The translations under genes and the position numbers were made by a program. Positions 56,897 through 64,000 of a stretch of 64,000 nt of DNA are shown in pieces. Numbering within the stretch: position 1 is the stretch's first letter; each line of letters starts with the position of its first letter. This DNA is from Paramacrobiotus metropolitanus (lineage: Eukaryota > Tardigrada > Eutardigrada > Parachela > Macrobiotidae): the NCBI RefSeq assembly GCF_019649055.1, contig NW_026570331.1, positions 1 to 64,000 of the forward strand. Direction: 5' to 3'. The notes beneath the pieces were generated by a model. That model made no database searches, was not told the DNA's origin, and saw nothing but the letters and a program-made list of their open reading frames with translations.

Positions 56897-57036
56897 CTAG
56901 TGGACTGGTATCCTGAGATCACCGCATCTTTTGAAGAGCCTTTGTATTTCTGCGCGGCAAACGTATCCGTACACGACGAGCGGGCCGAAAGCCTGCGAGA
57001 CGAAGGATAGGCTGGAGACAGCCTGCAAGGACATTT
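56897..57036 (-). CDS. Possible last exon of a seven-helix receptor
   Basis: After ATGTTCATAG (AG at 57038-57037) the frame reads MSLQAVSSLSFVSQAFGPLV, VYGYVCRAEIQRLFKRC and a short tail to TAG. It resembles TM7 plus helix 8 of rhodopsin-like receptors: GPLVVYG would stand for NPxxY and CRAEIQRLFKRC for the amphipathic helix with a palmitoylation-type Cys. No upstream exon is identified. Confidence 0.4.
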
Positions 57037-57962
57037 CTATGAACATATAATGTCTTGGTGTTGTTATTGCTGCTCTACAACTTTTTCGTGCGTTTTCCAG
57101 AACTGCAAAACAGCTGCAGAAGCTGTGCAGATTTGCGATAGTTTGATTGAACTTTGGTGCTGTCTGCAGGACCTTCAGTAAACTTATGCCGGCACCGTTA
57201 GGTTGTGATGTCATACTGTAAGAGCGTGGCTGTGGTCTTACGGCAGTACGAAAACCAGAGTGACAAAATAAATCCAGAAAGCACGATAGAGTATGAAAAT
57301 CAGAAAGGGAAGGAAAACGTTTATGCTGGACAACACAAGCTTTCCTACTTGGTACGCTGGTAATTCTTTCTGGCTTGTCATGATCACTTATGTTTCGTTC
57401 ATGTCCTTTTTGTCTACTGTGTGCCTTGGTCTCCTTTTTTTGACTAAATTATCACTTCATTTACGCAAGCCCCGTTAAATTATATTCGGAATATAGGTGG
57501 TAGAAAACAGCTTACGCTGCCCTTCAGTAGCATTTCTAAATTTGCCACTACTTTACGAAACATTAAACATAAATAGTGACGGACACGTCCGATTTGAAGG
57601 CAAAGTTGTACGGTTATTGTTTTTAAGCAATTTATCCGAGGCGCAATTCAGAAGACGACTTGGTAAGCAGCAAGTGATGAACCAATATGCAAAGGTCACA
57701 TGTACGGATTTCAAAGGACGAGAAAGTAGTAAAAAACTGTTTAAAGGCATGTGCGGCAAATAAGTTCAAAACAGCGTAAAAATAACGATTAATCGTCAGA
57801 TCAATGCTGTGAACAATGAACTGCAGCAATCATTTTTTCAAAATAAAGCGACGTTAAAAGTTCCGTGGCCAGGAAGGAGGGAAAGACAGCGAAAGATCGC
57901 AGCCTCTTAACACGAGTCGAAGCCGGTATTTGGTAGGTAGAATCCGTCGGCACCGCACAACG
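57037..57962. other. Unresolved; a plus-strand frame with one membrane segment
   Basis: 57293-57478 on the plus strand reads MLDNTSFPTWYAGNSFW then VMITYVSFMSFLSTVCLGLL and KLSLHLRKPR, which looks like a receptor N-terminus with TM1. It stops with no clear donor. It lies opposite the possible minus-strand receptor exon, so at most one of them need be real. Confidence 0.25.
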
Positions 57963-58325
57963 TGTTACCCCAGTGTTGATACCACACTGATGACTTGTCC
58001 TTGATACGCTTACACTATCCGTAAGGCGTAATGAATATCGGGTTTTAGCCACTTTAATAATACTCAGCTAAGAACTAACAAATAACAAGTAAACATGAGC
58101 TTATATAACGGCCTAAGCCGGAAATAACAGGACATCCAGGGAAACGACCTAATATCAGACAATCACTCATTGTCAGTACATCTGGCTCACAAGGGCATGA
58201 GAAAGGCAAAAACATGGACTATGACCATAGAATAAACGCACACATGACCATAGGTACATGACCATAGGGAAAAACATATATGACCATAGGTTACATTACT
58301 ACATGAGTAATCCGGTTATGTAACA
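57963..58325 (-). mobile_element. 3' LTR of the right-hand Ty3/Gypsy element
   Basis: 363 bp bounded by TGTTAC at 57963 and GTAACA at 58320-58325 (TG...CA ends). It directly follows the polypurine tract on the minus strand. Four copies of ATGACCATAG (58221, 58244, 58258, 58280) lie in its U3 part. The matching 5' LTR is beyond base 64000, so age and target duplication (expected as CAACG-like next to 57963) cannot be checked. Confidence 0.75.
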
Positions 58326-58327
58326 TT

Positions 58328-58338
58328 GCCCCCTTCCC
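58328..58338 (-). other. Polypurine tract of the right-hand element
   Basis: GGGAAGGGGGC on the minus strand, a few bases before the LTR start, between it and the end of the envelope frame. It is the plus-strand primer in Gypsy-type replication. Confidence 0.75.
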
Positions 58339-58362
58339 AGACGTCGCAGGTCCCTCAAGACG

Positions 58363-59601
58363 TTAAGTCCGGTTATTCGTACGGTGCAGCGGAATGAAAA
58401 TCCGTCCCTCCTCCTTGTCCGGTGGGTTAATCGCTTCATAGCCGGGATCCTCAGGAGCGCTGACGTAGGTCACCGGTTCCGCTACCACAGTCGGGCGACG
58501 ATGTCTCCGTTCGGCCAAGCGATTCGAAATCCGCTTCCCGCATCCAGCTATCGGTCCACGACACTGAAAGATGACCAGCACAATCAGCACTAGCACTACG
58601 ACCGTAGTGATCGACCCGAACATCGTTTTGAACCAACGTATCTTAGACATTAGGTCAGGTACACTTGCTGACTGCTGTACGTTCTGAACGAACGATTCCA
58701 CGTTCTCCACTCCGTTATGCTCCATCGCACCGGCCAACTGGCCAAGCAATTGGAACGTCATTGCATGCTCCTTCTCGGCGGCTGCTTCCAGCAAAGCCCC
58801 AGAAAGGTCAACAGTCTCCTGGAAAGGCGCGAGTAACAGCTGTCGGTCAGCATACTGCACCGGCTGCACTGGTCGCCAATCTCCGTCTCTCCAGACGTGA
58901 GGAATCCCACGGAAGTTCACCGTATGCGATTGCCAGTAGCATTCTTGCCACTTAATCGCCGTGAATCCGTCGCGAGAAATCGTAAAGTTTCCCGAACGAG
59001 GTTGTACGCCGCAGTAGACAGTGTTCTGCGCTTCGAACGTCAGGTTGAACGGTCGGCACTGTCGTAAAATGCCCATGCTCCCGAATCTCTCCAGGCTTTG
59101 ACACTCTGTAAAGTGCATAGCACGCGCAGCCAAAATCCCGCTCACTTTCGATAGTGAATGCAGATTTTCGATTTTAAGTCTACTTAACCGACAATCGACG
59201 GCGTTAACCGCCTCCGCGATGTGGTTTTCTTGTTCCACAACCGAGTCCATAATCCATTGCAGATGCTCCGGTAGATACTGTTGTAGCGTCATCGGGGGTT
59301 CAGTGGTTGCGCCTTCCGCCTCCGGCGTCTTTCTTCCGACAGTTGTTGTAGCCACTGTCACGGGCAACGGCATTACGGTGCGCGATGATCCCGACGGAAA
59401 TCCGGGATGTGTCCCACCCGCGAACCCCAGCAAGTTCCTTTTGCCTCTAAATGCCGAATCTTTTCCTCCCCTCCCGCGACACTGCCTCCGGCGGTGTAGT
59501 TGAAATCCTGGAACAGGATCTTCTCCGCACGCGTCAGCACCACCAGCAGCATACTCGTTTCTCCGACCACACGGAATGCCTTTGTTCCGGTCTGTCCGCA
59601 C
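58363..59601 (-). CDS. Envelope-like glycoprotein, membrane-anchored C-terminal part
   Basis: The meaningful reading starts within 59370-59470, where it takes over from the integrase-envelope frame; the first ~60 codons up to 59601 are probably out-of-frame overlap. It contains an N-glycosylation site (NLT), paired cysteines (ECQ, RQC, YCG, ECYW), a long helical region (LLEAAAEKEHAMTFQLLGQL) and a transmembrane helix (TTVVVLVLIVLVIF) followed by a basic cytoplasmic tail, as in a fusion-type envelope protein. It ends about 25 bases before the polypurine tract, the usual env position. Frame break type: single-base-like. Confidence 0.7.
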   Translation of the reverse strand: MRTDRNKGIPCGRRNEYAAGGADACGEDPVPGFQLHRRRQCRGRGGKDSAFRGKRNLLGFAGGTHPGFPSGSSRTVMPLPVTVATTTVGRKTPEAEGATTEPPMTLQQYLPEHLQWIMDSVVEQENHIAEAVNAVDCRLSRLKIENLHSLSKVSGILAARAMHFTECQSLERFGSMGILRQCRPFNLTFEAQNTVYCGVQPRSGNFTISRDGFTAIKWQECYWQSHTVNFRGIPHVWRDGDWRPVQPVQYADRQLLLAPFQETVDLSGALLEAAAEKEHAMTFQLLGQLAGAMEHNGVENVESFVQNVQQSASVPDLMSKIRWFKTMFGSITTVVVLVLIVLVIFQCRGPIAGCGKRISNRLAERRHRRPTVVAEPVTYVSAPEDPGYEAINPPDKEEGRIFIPLHRTNNRT

Positions 59602-61640
59602 AAGCGCGCCATTGCGCCTAGAACAAAATCCATTTGCCGCGCAGTATCGCGGATTCGCATCACACCGTTGGTATCGTTATACAATTGACCGACTCGCCTG
59701 GTCAGCCGAGCCGTCTCGCACGGTCTCTGCGTTTGCGAAATGTCGTTCCATACCACGGTCCGGTGTGCCAGAATCGCGTAGCCTACGGTGCGATCCGTCG
59801 CTACCTCACCGACGATACTCATAATTGGGCACGTTTTGCACTCCTGCTCCAAGGTCAACTCCTCGAGCTCACAGTTGTATGTAGTGTACGTTTTCGTAGA
59901 GTACCAGGCTCCTTCGCCCTTCGGCTCTGCTGTAAAAGACCAGACACTACCACGCTTCACCATTGAATTCACACCGCATTTGAACGTGTTAGCCATAACC
60001 CAACAATCCCCCGCTGCTAACGGCTTCTCCTTGGAGGACTTCGTCGTGTCCCTCCAGCCAAGAAATCCTTCCTCGATGTGCAAGGTCTCGTCCCAGGCCC
60101 GACAGCTGAAGCCTTGGAACACGGTCCGGGCTTTATCTTCTGTATAGATGTCATACTTGACCGGGGTGAACTTGACGGACGACATGTTGGTCCGGCATTG
60201 CTCGTAGCGCTCAAAACTGACGACACCGACATGTCGTGGTGAAGAGCAGTCGCAGACAGCCACCTCCAGTGCTGCGACTAAGGGCATAAACAACAACACC
60301 AACAGCAGCAAGCCGTAAAAGTGCTTGTATGAGCATGGGTCATACCGGTCCGGTGCCCTGCGCTCACGGCCCGAACGCCGCTGTTCCGTTTCCGAGTTTT
60401 CCCGAGTCACCGGCGCGAGCATCTCCGCCTCCGCCGTTGTCACTACCTCAGTCACCACAGGGACCTGTACCGCTGGCACCACAGGGACCGTAATTTCAGG
60501 GGCGCCCGCCAGGGTGGTAGACGGCTCCTCTTCCGCCACCGTGTCCGTGACTTCCTCGTGGTCCACCAGTTGCTTGGGACGCGCGACAGGAATCCATCCT
60601 TCGCCGTCCTCATCCTCGGAGTCAACGAACATCTCGTTGCGATCCTTGAACAACTTCATCTTTGACACGTGGGTAACGAAAACGTTCCTTCGCTTCCGGA
60701 TCCCGCAAGTTTCCACTTCGTAATTCACGGGCGACGTTTGCCTAAGCACTCGGTAGGGCCCATAAAAACGACTCAGTAACTTGGTCGCCTTACCGCGCTT
60801 TCCGGCAGGGTTGAACACCAAAACGTAATCCCCGTCTTTGTACGTCACTTCCGGGTGATCGTCGTGGGCGTGGAGGTAGTTCTGCTTCCCCTCAATGCGC
60901 GCATTCGCCTTTGCATGAAGCGCCTCCATCCGCTCTCCGACATCATACACGAACGCATCCGCCACCGTTGGAAAGGCGATGTCGACCGGCAGCGTCGGCT
61001 CCCTTCCGTACAGCAGCTTGAACGGCGATTCTTTCGTCGTGTCGTGCTTACTGGTGTTAGTCGCGAACACCACGAACGGCAGCACCTCGTCCCAGGTGCG
61101 CTGCTCAGCGTCTATGAACTTCGACATCATATGCGCCAGCGTCTGATTGTACCTTTCGCACGAGCCGTTGGTTTGTGGCATATATCCGCTCGTCGTAACG
61201 CGCTTCACTTCCAGTACCTTGTAAAGGTCGCTTGTCAGCTGATTGACAAACGGTGTCCCCTGATCGCTCAAGATCCTCAAGGGAAACGAATGCTGCAGAA
61301 ACACTTCAAAAACCAAGAATTTCGCCACTGTCATCGCACTCTGCACCGGAAATGCGCCTGCCAATACATATTTAGTGAAAAGGTCAGTCACGACCAATAT
61401 ATATTGGTTTCCACGCTTGGATCTGGGCAACGGCCCCAGAAAATCCATGGCTAACATCTCGAACGGCCGCTCTGGACAGAACGACTGGATCGGTCCGGCC
61501 GCCTTCGTCGTTAACCGGTTCCGCGCCTGGCACGGTGCACAAGACGCCACATACTGCTCCGTAAAGTTGATCGCTTGAGGCCAGAAGAACCGCTTCCGCA
61601 CTCGGTCCCAGGTCCGGGCAAAACCGAGATGTCCTCCCAT
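59373..61640 (-). CDS. Integrase joined to envelope-like ectodomain
   Basis: Residues 1-40: end of the HHCC zinc domain (HLGF...CAPC). Catalytic D66, D126 and E162, with 35 residues between the last two as in all DDE integrases. GPY/F module around residue 291 (RFYGPYRV). Then an acidic linker and RRSGRERRAP, a hydrophobic segment at 441-457 (FYGLLLLVLLFMPLVAA) that would serve as signal peptide, and a Cys-rich ectodomain starting VAVCDCSSPRHVGVVSFERY. The open frame runs upstream past 61640 to about 61705. Envelope in the same frame as integrase is unusual; a spliced mRNA or a cleaved fusion are options. The CDCSSP start recalls glycoproteins of jingchuvirus-type origin, at low confidence. 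Confidence 0.85.
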   Translation of the reverse strand: MGGHLGFARTWDRVRKRFFWPQAINFTEQYVASCAPCQARNRLTTKAAGPIQSFCPERPFEMLAMDFLGPLPRSKRGNQYILVVTDLFTKYVLAGAFPVQSAMTVAKFLVFEVFLQHSFPLRILSDQGTPFVNQLTSDLYKVLEVKRVTTSGYMPQTNGSCERYNQTLAHMMSKFIDAEQRTWDEVLPFVVFATNTSKHDTTKESPFKLLYGREPTLPVDIAFPTVADAFVYDVGERMEALHAKANARIEGKQNYLHAHDDHPEVTYKDGDYVLVFNPAGKRGKATKLLSRFYGPYRVLRQTSPVNYEVETCGIRKRRNVFVTHVSKMKLFKDRNEMFVDSEDEDGEGWIPVARPKQLVDHEEVTDTVAEEEPSTTLAGAPEITVPVVPAVQVPVVTEVVTTAEAEMLAPVTRENSETEQRRSGRERRAPDRYDPCSYKHFYGLLLLVLLFMPLVAALEVAVCDCSSPRHVGVVSFERYEQCRTNMSSVKFTPVKYDIYTEDKARTVFQGFSCRAWDETLHIEEGFLGWRDTTKSSKEKPLAAGDCWVMANTFKCGVNSMVKRGSVWSFTAEPKGEGAWYSTKTYTTYNCELEELTLEQECKTCPIMSIVGEVATDRTVGYAILAHRTVVWNDISQTQRPCETARLTRRVGQLYNDTNGVMRIRDTARQMDFVLGAMARLCGQTGTKAFRVVGETSMLLVVLTRAEKILFQDFNYTAGGSVAGGEEKIRHLEAKGTCWGSRVGHIPDFRRDHRAP

Positions 61641-61693
61641 CGGGTCATCGTGGCAGAACGCCAGTACCTCAAAACGTAACGTTTTCGGAACGG

Positions 61694-62947
61694 CTAGCAG
61701 TAATGTTTTTCACCTTGACTCTTCCACTCGCGATAGAGCAACCCGTCCTTCACGGCGTAAACTTTCTGAACGCTCTTGACCGAGTCCATCTGCTCCATCA
61801 CCTCCTGAATCCAAGGGTCATTGGACTGTGCCTCCAACATTGCTTGCGTGGTGGGGCCCGTCTCCTCACGTACCGCCATCACTGCCAGCACACCGGTTTC
61901 CGTAGCTGGTGGGTACCGAGACAGACAGTCTCCATCGGCATGCTTCGCTCCGCTCTTGTGTCGAATCACCAGGTCGAACTCTTGGAGTCGAAGTGCCCAA
62001 CGGACCAAGCGACCACTGGGAGACTGAATGTTCACCAACCAACACAAACTATGGTGGTCAGTGATGACCGTCACAACCCGACCTAACAGATAGTAACGAA
62101 ACTTATCTGCGGTCCAGACGATTCCCAAACACTCCCGCTCCGTGGTGCTGTAGTTCCGCTCCGCGGCGTTCAAGCGGCGGCTCCCATAAGCCAGCACACG
62201 CAAGACACCGTCCGCATCCTGCTGCAGAATGACCACTCCGATGGCGTATCCACTGGCGTCCGGGTGGATCTCCACCGGTCGCGATACGTCAAAGTGTCCA
62301 AGCACCGGCGACGAGACGAGACGGTTCTTCAACGCCTCGAATGCCCCTTCCTGCAGCTGCTCCCAGACGAACGGCACGTCCTTCTTCGTCAGCTCGTACA
62401 GCGGACAGGCCAGCGCCGCATAGTCTTTGATGAAACGCCGGTAATAACCGGTTAAACCGAGAAACGCACGCACGGCTTTAAGATTTGCGGGAACCGGGAA
62501 ATCGGTAATGGCACGTACCTTTTCAGGGTCGGCCACCACGCCTTCCCGCGTCACCGTAAATCCCAGTACGTTGACTGTCGCTTTTAGAAAGTGACACTTC
62601 TCCGGTTTGAACATTAACTCGATCTCCCGACATCGAGAAAACAGCGCCTCCAATACTTCTTCATGCTCCTCCAACGTAAACGTCGCGATGATCACATCAT
62701 CCAGGTAGACCGCCACGACGCCCCGCACGATGAGGTCCCCCACGATTGTTGTCATGGTACGCTGGAAGTACGATGGAGCGTTCTTGAGCCCAAAGCACAG
62801 TACCTCGTACTCGTAGAACCCCATTGGCGACTGGAAGGCTGTCAACGGCTTCGACTCCTCCGCTAATGGCATCTGCCAGTAACCGGATACCAAGTCCAAC
62901 GTGGAGATATACCGTTTGCCAGACAACGCCTGCAAACAATCGTCCAC
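61694..62947 (-). CDS. Reverse transcriptase / RNase H of the right-hand element
   Basis: RT from the catalytic Asp in STLDLVSGYWQMPL, through FGLKNAPSYFQR and YLDD (residues 81-84), to GLTGYYRRFIKDYA. RNase H with D230 (EIHPDAS), the E270/E272 region (STTERECLGIVW) and D297 (ITDHHSLCWL). The frame ends early at a TAG (61694-61696); the next frame over continues without loss into LLLAVPKTLRFEVLAFCHDD and integrase. The switch point is the T5 run at 61706-61710 (A5 in the sense strand). Copies DNA from element RNA in the particle. Confidence 0.9.
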   Translation of the reverse strand: MDDCLQALSGKRYISTLDLVSGYWQMPLAEESKPLTAFQSPMGFYEYEVLCFGLKNAPSYFQRTMTTIVGDLIVRGVVAVYLDDVIIATFTLEEHEEVLEALFSRCREIELMFKPEKCHFLKATVNVLGFTVTREGVVADPEKVRAITDFPVPANLKAVRAFLGLTGYYRRFIKDYAALACPLYELTKKDVPFVWEQLQEGAFEALKNRLVSSPVLGHFDVSRPVEIHPDASGYAIGVVILQQDADGVLRVLAYGSRRLNAAERNYSTTERECLGIVWTADKFRYYLLGRVVTVITDHHSLCWLVNIQSPSGRLVRWALRLQEFDLVIRHKSGAKHADGDCLSRYPPATETGVLAVMAVREETGPTTQAMLEAQSNDPWIQEVMEQMDSVKSVQKVYAVKDGLLYREWKSQGEKHYC

Positions 62948-62954
62948 ACGCGGC

Positions 62955-63090
62955 AGAGGGGTACTTATCAGAAATCGTTATACTGTTAACACCCCTGACG
63001 TCATTGCACAGGCGCCAGCTACGCCCATGATCCTTCCGCGCCAAGACAATCGGACTAGAACAGTCACTGCGGGACGGTCTAATCACCCCC
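62955..63090 (-). CDS. N-terminal RT segment in a separate frame
   Basis: GVIRPSRSDCSSPIVLARK, LCNDVRGVNS and SDKYP are the standard start of a Gypsy RT (here SPIVLARKDHG). The segment is framed by a C6 run at 63086-63091 on its upstream side and an extra-base site at about 62953-62961 on its downstream side; both neighbouring frames continue the protein. Confidence 0.85.
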
Positions 63091-63996
63091 CTTGTCAATC
63101 ATAGCGCTAATTTGCCGGTTAATCTCCTCGACTTCCGGCGGTGCATACCGGTACTGATTCCGAAACTTCGGCTTCGTACCCGGCATCAGGTCAATACGGA
63201 ACGGCTCTACCTTAGCCTGACCCATCTTACGGCCCTCAGTATGAAAAAGGTCACCGTACTTCTCAATCAACTTAGTTATCCGACTCACCCCGTCGGTCGT
63301 ATCAGCGTCTCCAATGTCAAAATCCGAAACGGGACGGCGTGGCCAATCGTACTCCCACATCGCCAGCTCATCCTCCGGTACATCCGGATCGCCATACTTC
63401 ATAAGCTGATTCACTCGTGGCGTCGTCAGCATGGATCCCTGATCCGCGGTCATCCGGGCGCACAGGGCCGCCGCCGGCATCATGACCGCATCCCGGGTGT
63501 GGCCGCAGGTATCCGTCACCACCGTGTCACCACATCCCCCATGCGTGACCGTGGTACCATCCTGTCCCACGTACAAGAGCGCCGCATTGCACACATCCAC
63601 CAGCCATCCGGGTTGGCGCAGGAAGTTGCATCCCAGTACGCACTCGTATCCCTCGTTGCTGACATTGTCAAAAACACAAAAAGCCACCGGCAGCTTCTGG
63701 TTTGCTACCGCAACATCGAGTACGATCTTACCCGTTGTACGGATCGTACTCCCGTCACCCAGTTCCACAGGCATCATCAGTGGATCCGGCATGACATCCA
63801 GCTTCCTCTCCAGGAAACCCCGGTTTACAACGGAGAGGTTGGCACCAGTGTCCACCAAGGCACGTGCAGCCTGTCCGTTCAAGGTCACATCAACACACAT
63901 GTGCGTTCCGAGCACAGCGTGACGGCCTTCGCCCCCATCTCCAGGCGTACGCATCATTGTGTAGAGAGGACGCTTTCGTGGAATCTTTTCCCACAA
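63079..63996 (-). CDS. Protease of the right-hand element (open to the window edge)
   Basis: Contains the retropepsin core ALVDTGANLSVV (catalytic Asp at listed residue 49), the block CVLGCNFLRQPGWLVD, then the linker to RT (KLIEKYGDLFHTEGRKMGQ, PPEVEEINRQI). The frame is open beyond 63996, so Gag or the start of Pol lies outside. It ends at a TAG created by the C6 run at 63086-63091. Confidence 0.85.
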   Translation of the reverse strand: MWEKIPRKRPLYTMMRTPGDGGEGRHAVLGTHMCVDVTLNGQAARALVDTGANLSVVNRGFLERKLDVMPDPLMMPVELGDGSTIRTTGKIVLDVAVANQKLPVAFCVFDNVSNEGYECVLGCNFLRQPGWLVDVCNAALLYVGQDGTTVTHGGCGDTVVTDTCGHTRDAVMMPAAALCARMTADQGSMLTTPRVNQLMKYGDPDVPEDELAMWEYDWPRRPVSDFDIGDADTTDGVSRITKLIEKYGDLFHTEGRKMGQAKVEPFRIDLMPGTKPKFRNQYRYAPPEVEEINRQISAMIDKGGD

Positions 63997-64000
63997 GCCG

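Noticed and set aside
1-64000. CRISPR arrays, operons, rRNA or tRNA genes
   Set aside because: No regularly spaced repeats with unique spacers, no bacterial-style gene clusters and no convincing RNA gene signatures were seen.

Overview
The window looks like nuclear DNA of a small invertebrate with compact, intron-containing genes. A tardigrade or a similar ecdysozoan is my best guess. The signs are nuclear-receptor zinc-finger exons, a chitin-binding (peritrophin-type) secreted protein, a UDP-glycosyltransferase exon, rhodopsin-like receptors, and many retroelements and MITEs. Bacterial-style operons and ribosome binding sites are absent.

Layout. 1-~10.9 kb: a large Ty3/Gypsy-type LTR retroelement on the minus strand, cut by the window edge. 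It has a very long coiled-coil Gag with a CCHC knuckle, an extra ORF built from two ~90-residue repeats, a retropepsin, a long acidic linker and a broken reverse transcriptase. Its 5' leader and LTR-like region carries spaced ACCGTTAGAAA repeats. 11-42 kb: mostly AT-rich DNA with little coding, holding dispersed non-autonomous elements. These are a seven-copy foldback family, a 1-kb inverted-repeat element flanked by TA, a palindromic MITE family and a hAT-like element with an 8-bp target duplication. A nuclear-receptor-like gene (exons at 31.0 and 26.8-26.1 kb, minus strand) lies in this stretch. 42.1-43.1 kb: a seven-helix receptor gene with one frameshift and one stop. 45.3-48.6 kb: a second, paralogous nuclear-receptor-like gene on the minus strand with the same intron positions. 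51.0-51.7 kb: a two-exon chitin-binding protein whose conserved cysteine codon reads TGA. 52.6-53.7 kb: a decayed reverse-transcriptase-element tail. 55.3-55.9 kb: the C-terminal exon of a UDP-glycosyltransferase. 56.9-57.0 kb: a possible last exon of another receptor. 57.96-64 kb: a second Ty3/Gypsy element on the minus strand with a recognisable 3' LTR, polypurine tract, protease, RT/RNase H, integrase with GPY/F module, and an envelope-like membrane glycoprotein fused downstream of integrase.

The two retroelements and the receptor gene are interrupted by one- or two-base indels, several of them in homopolymers or short repeats. Either they are young relics or the assembly carries residual indel errors. 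The most interesting items are the paired two-finger nuclear-receptor genes with an unusual P-box, the tandem duplication of a small exon with its intron in one of them, the undescribed foldback repeat family with internal palindromes, and the env-bearing Gypsy element.
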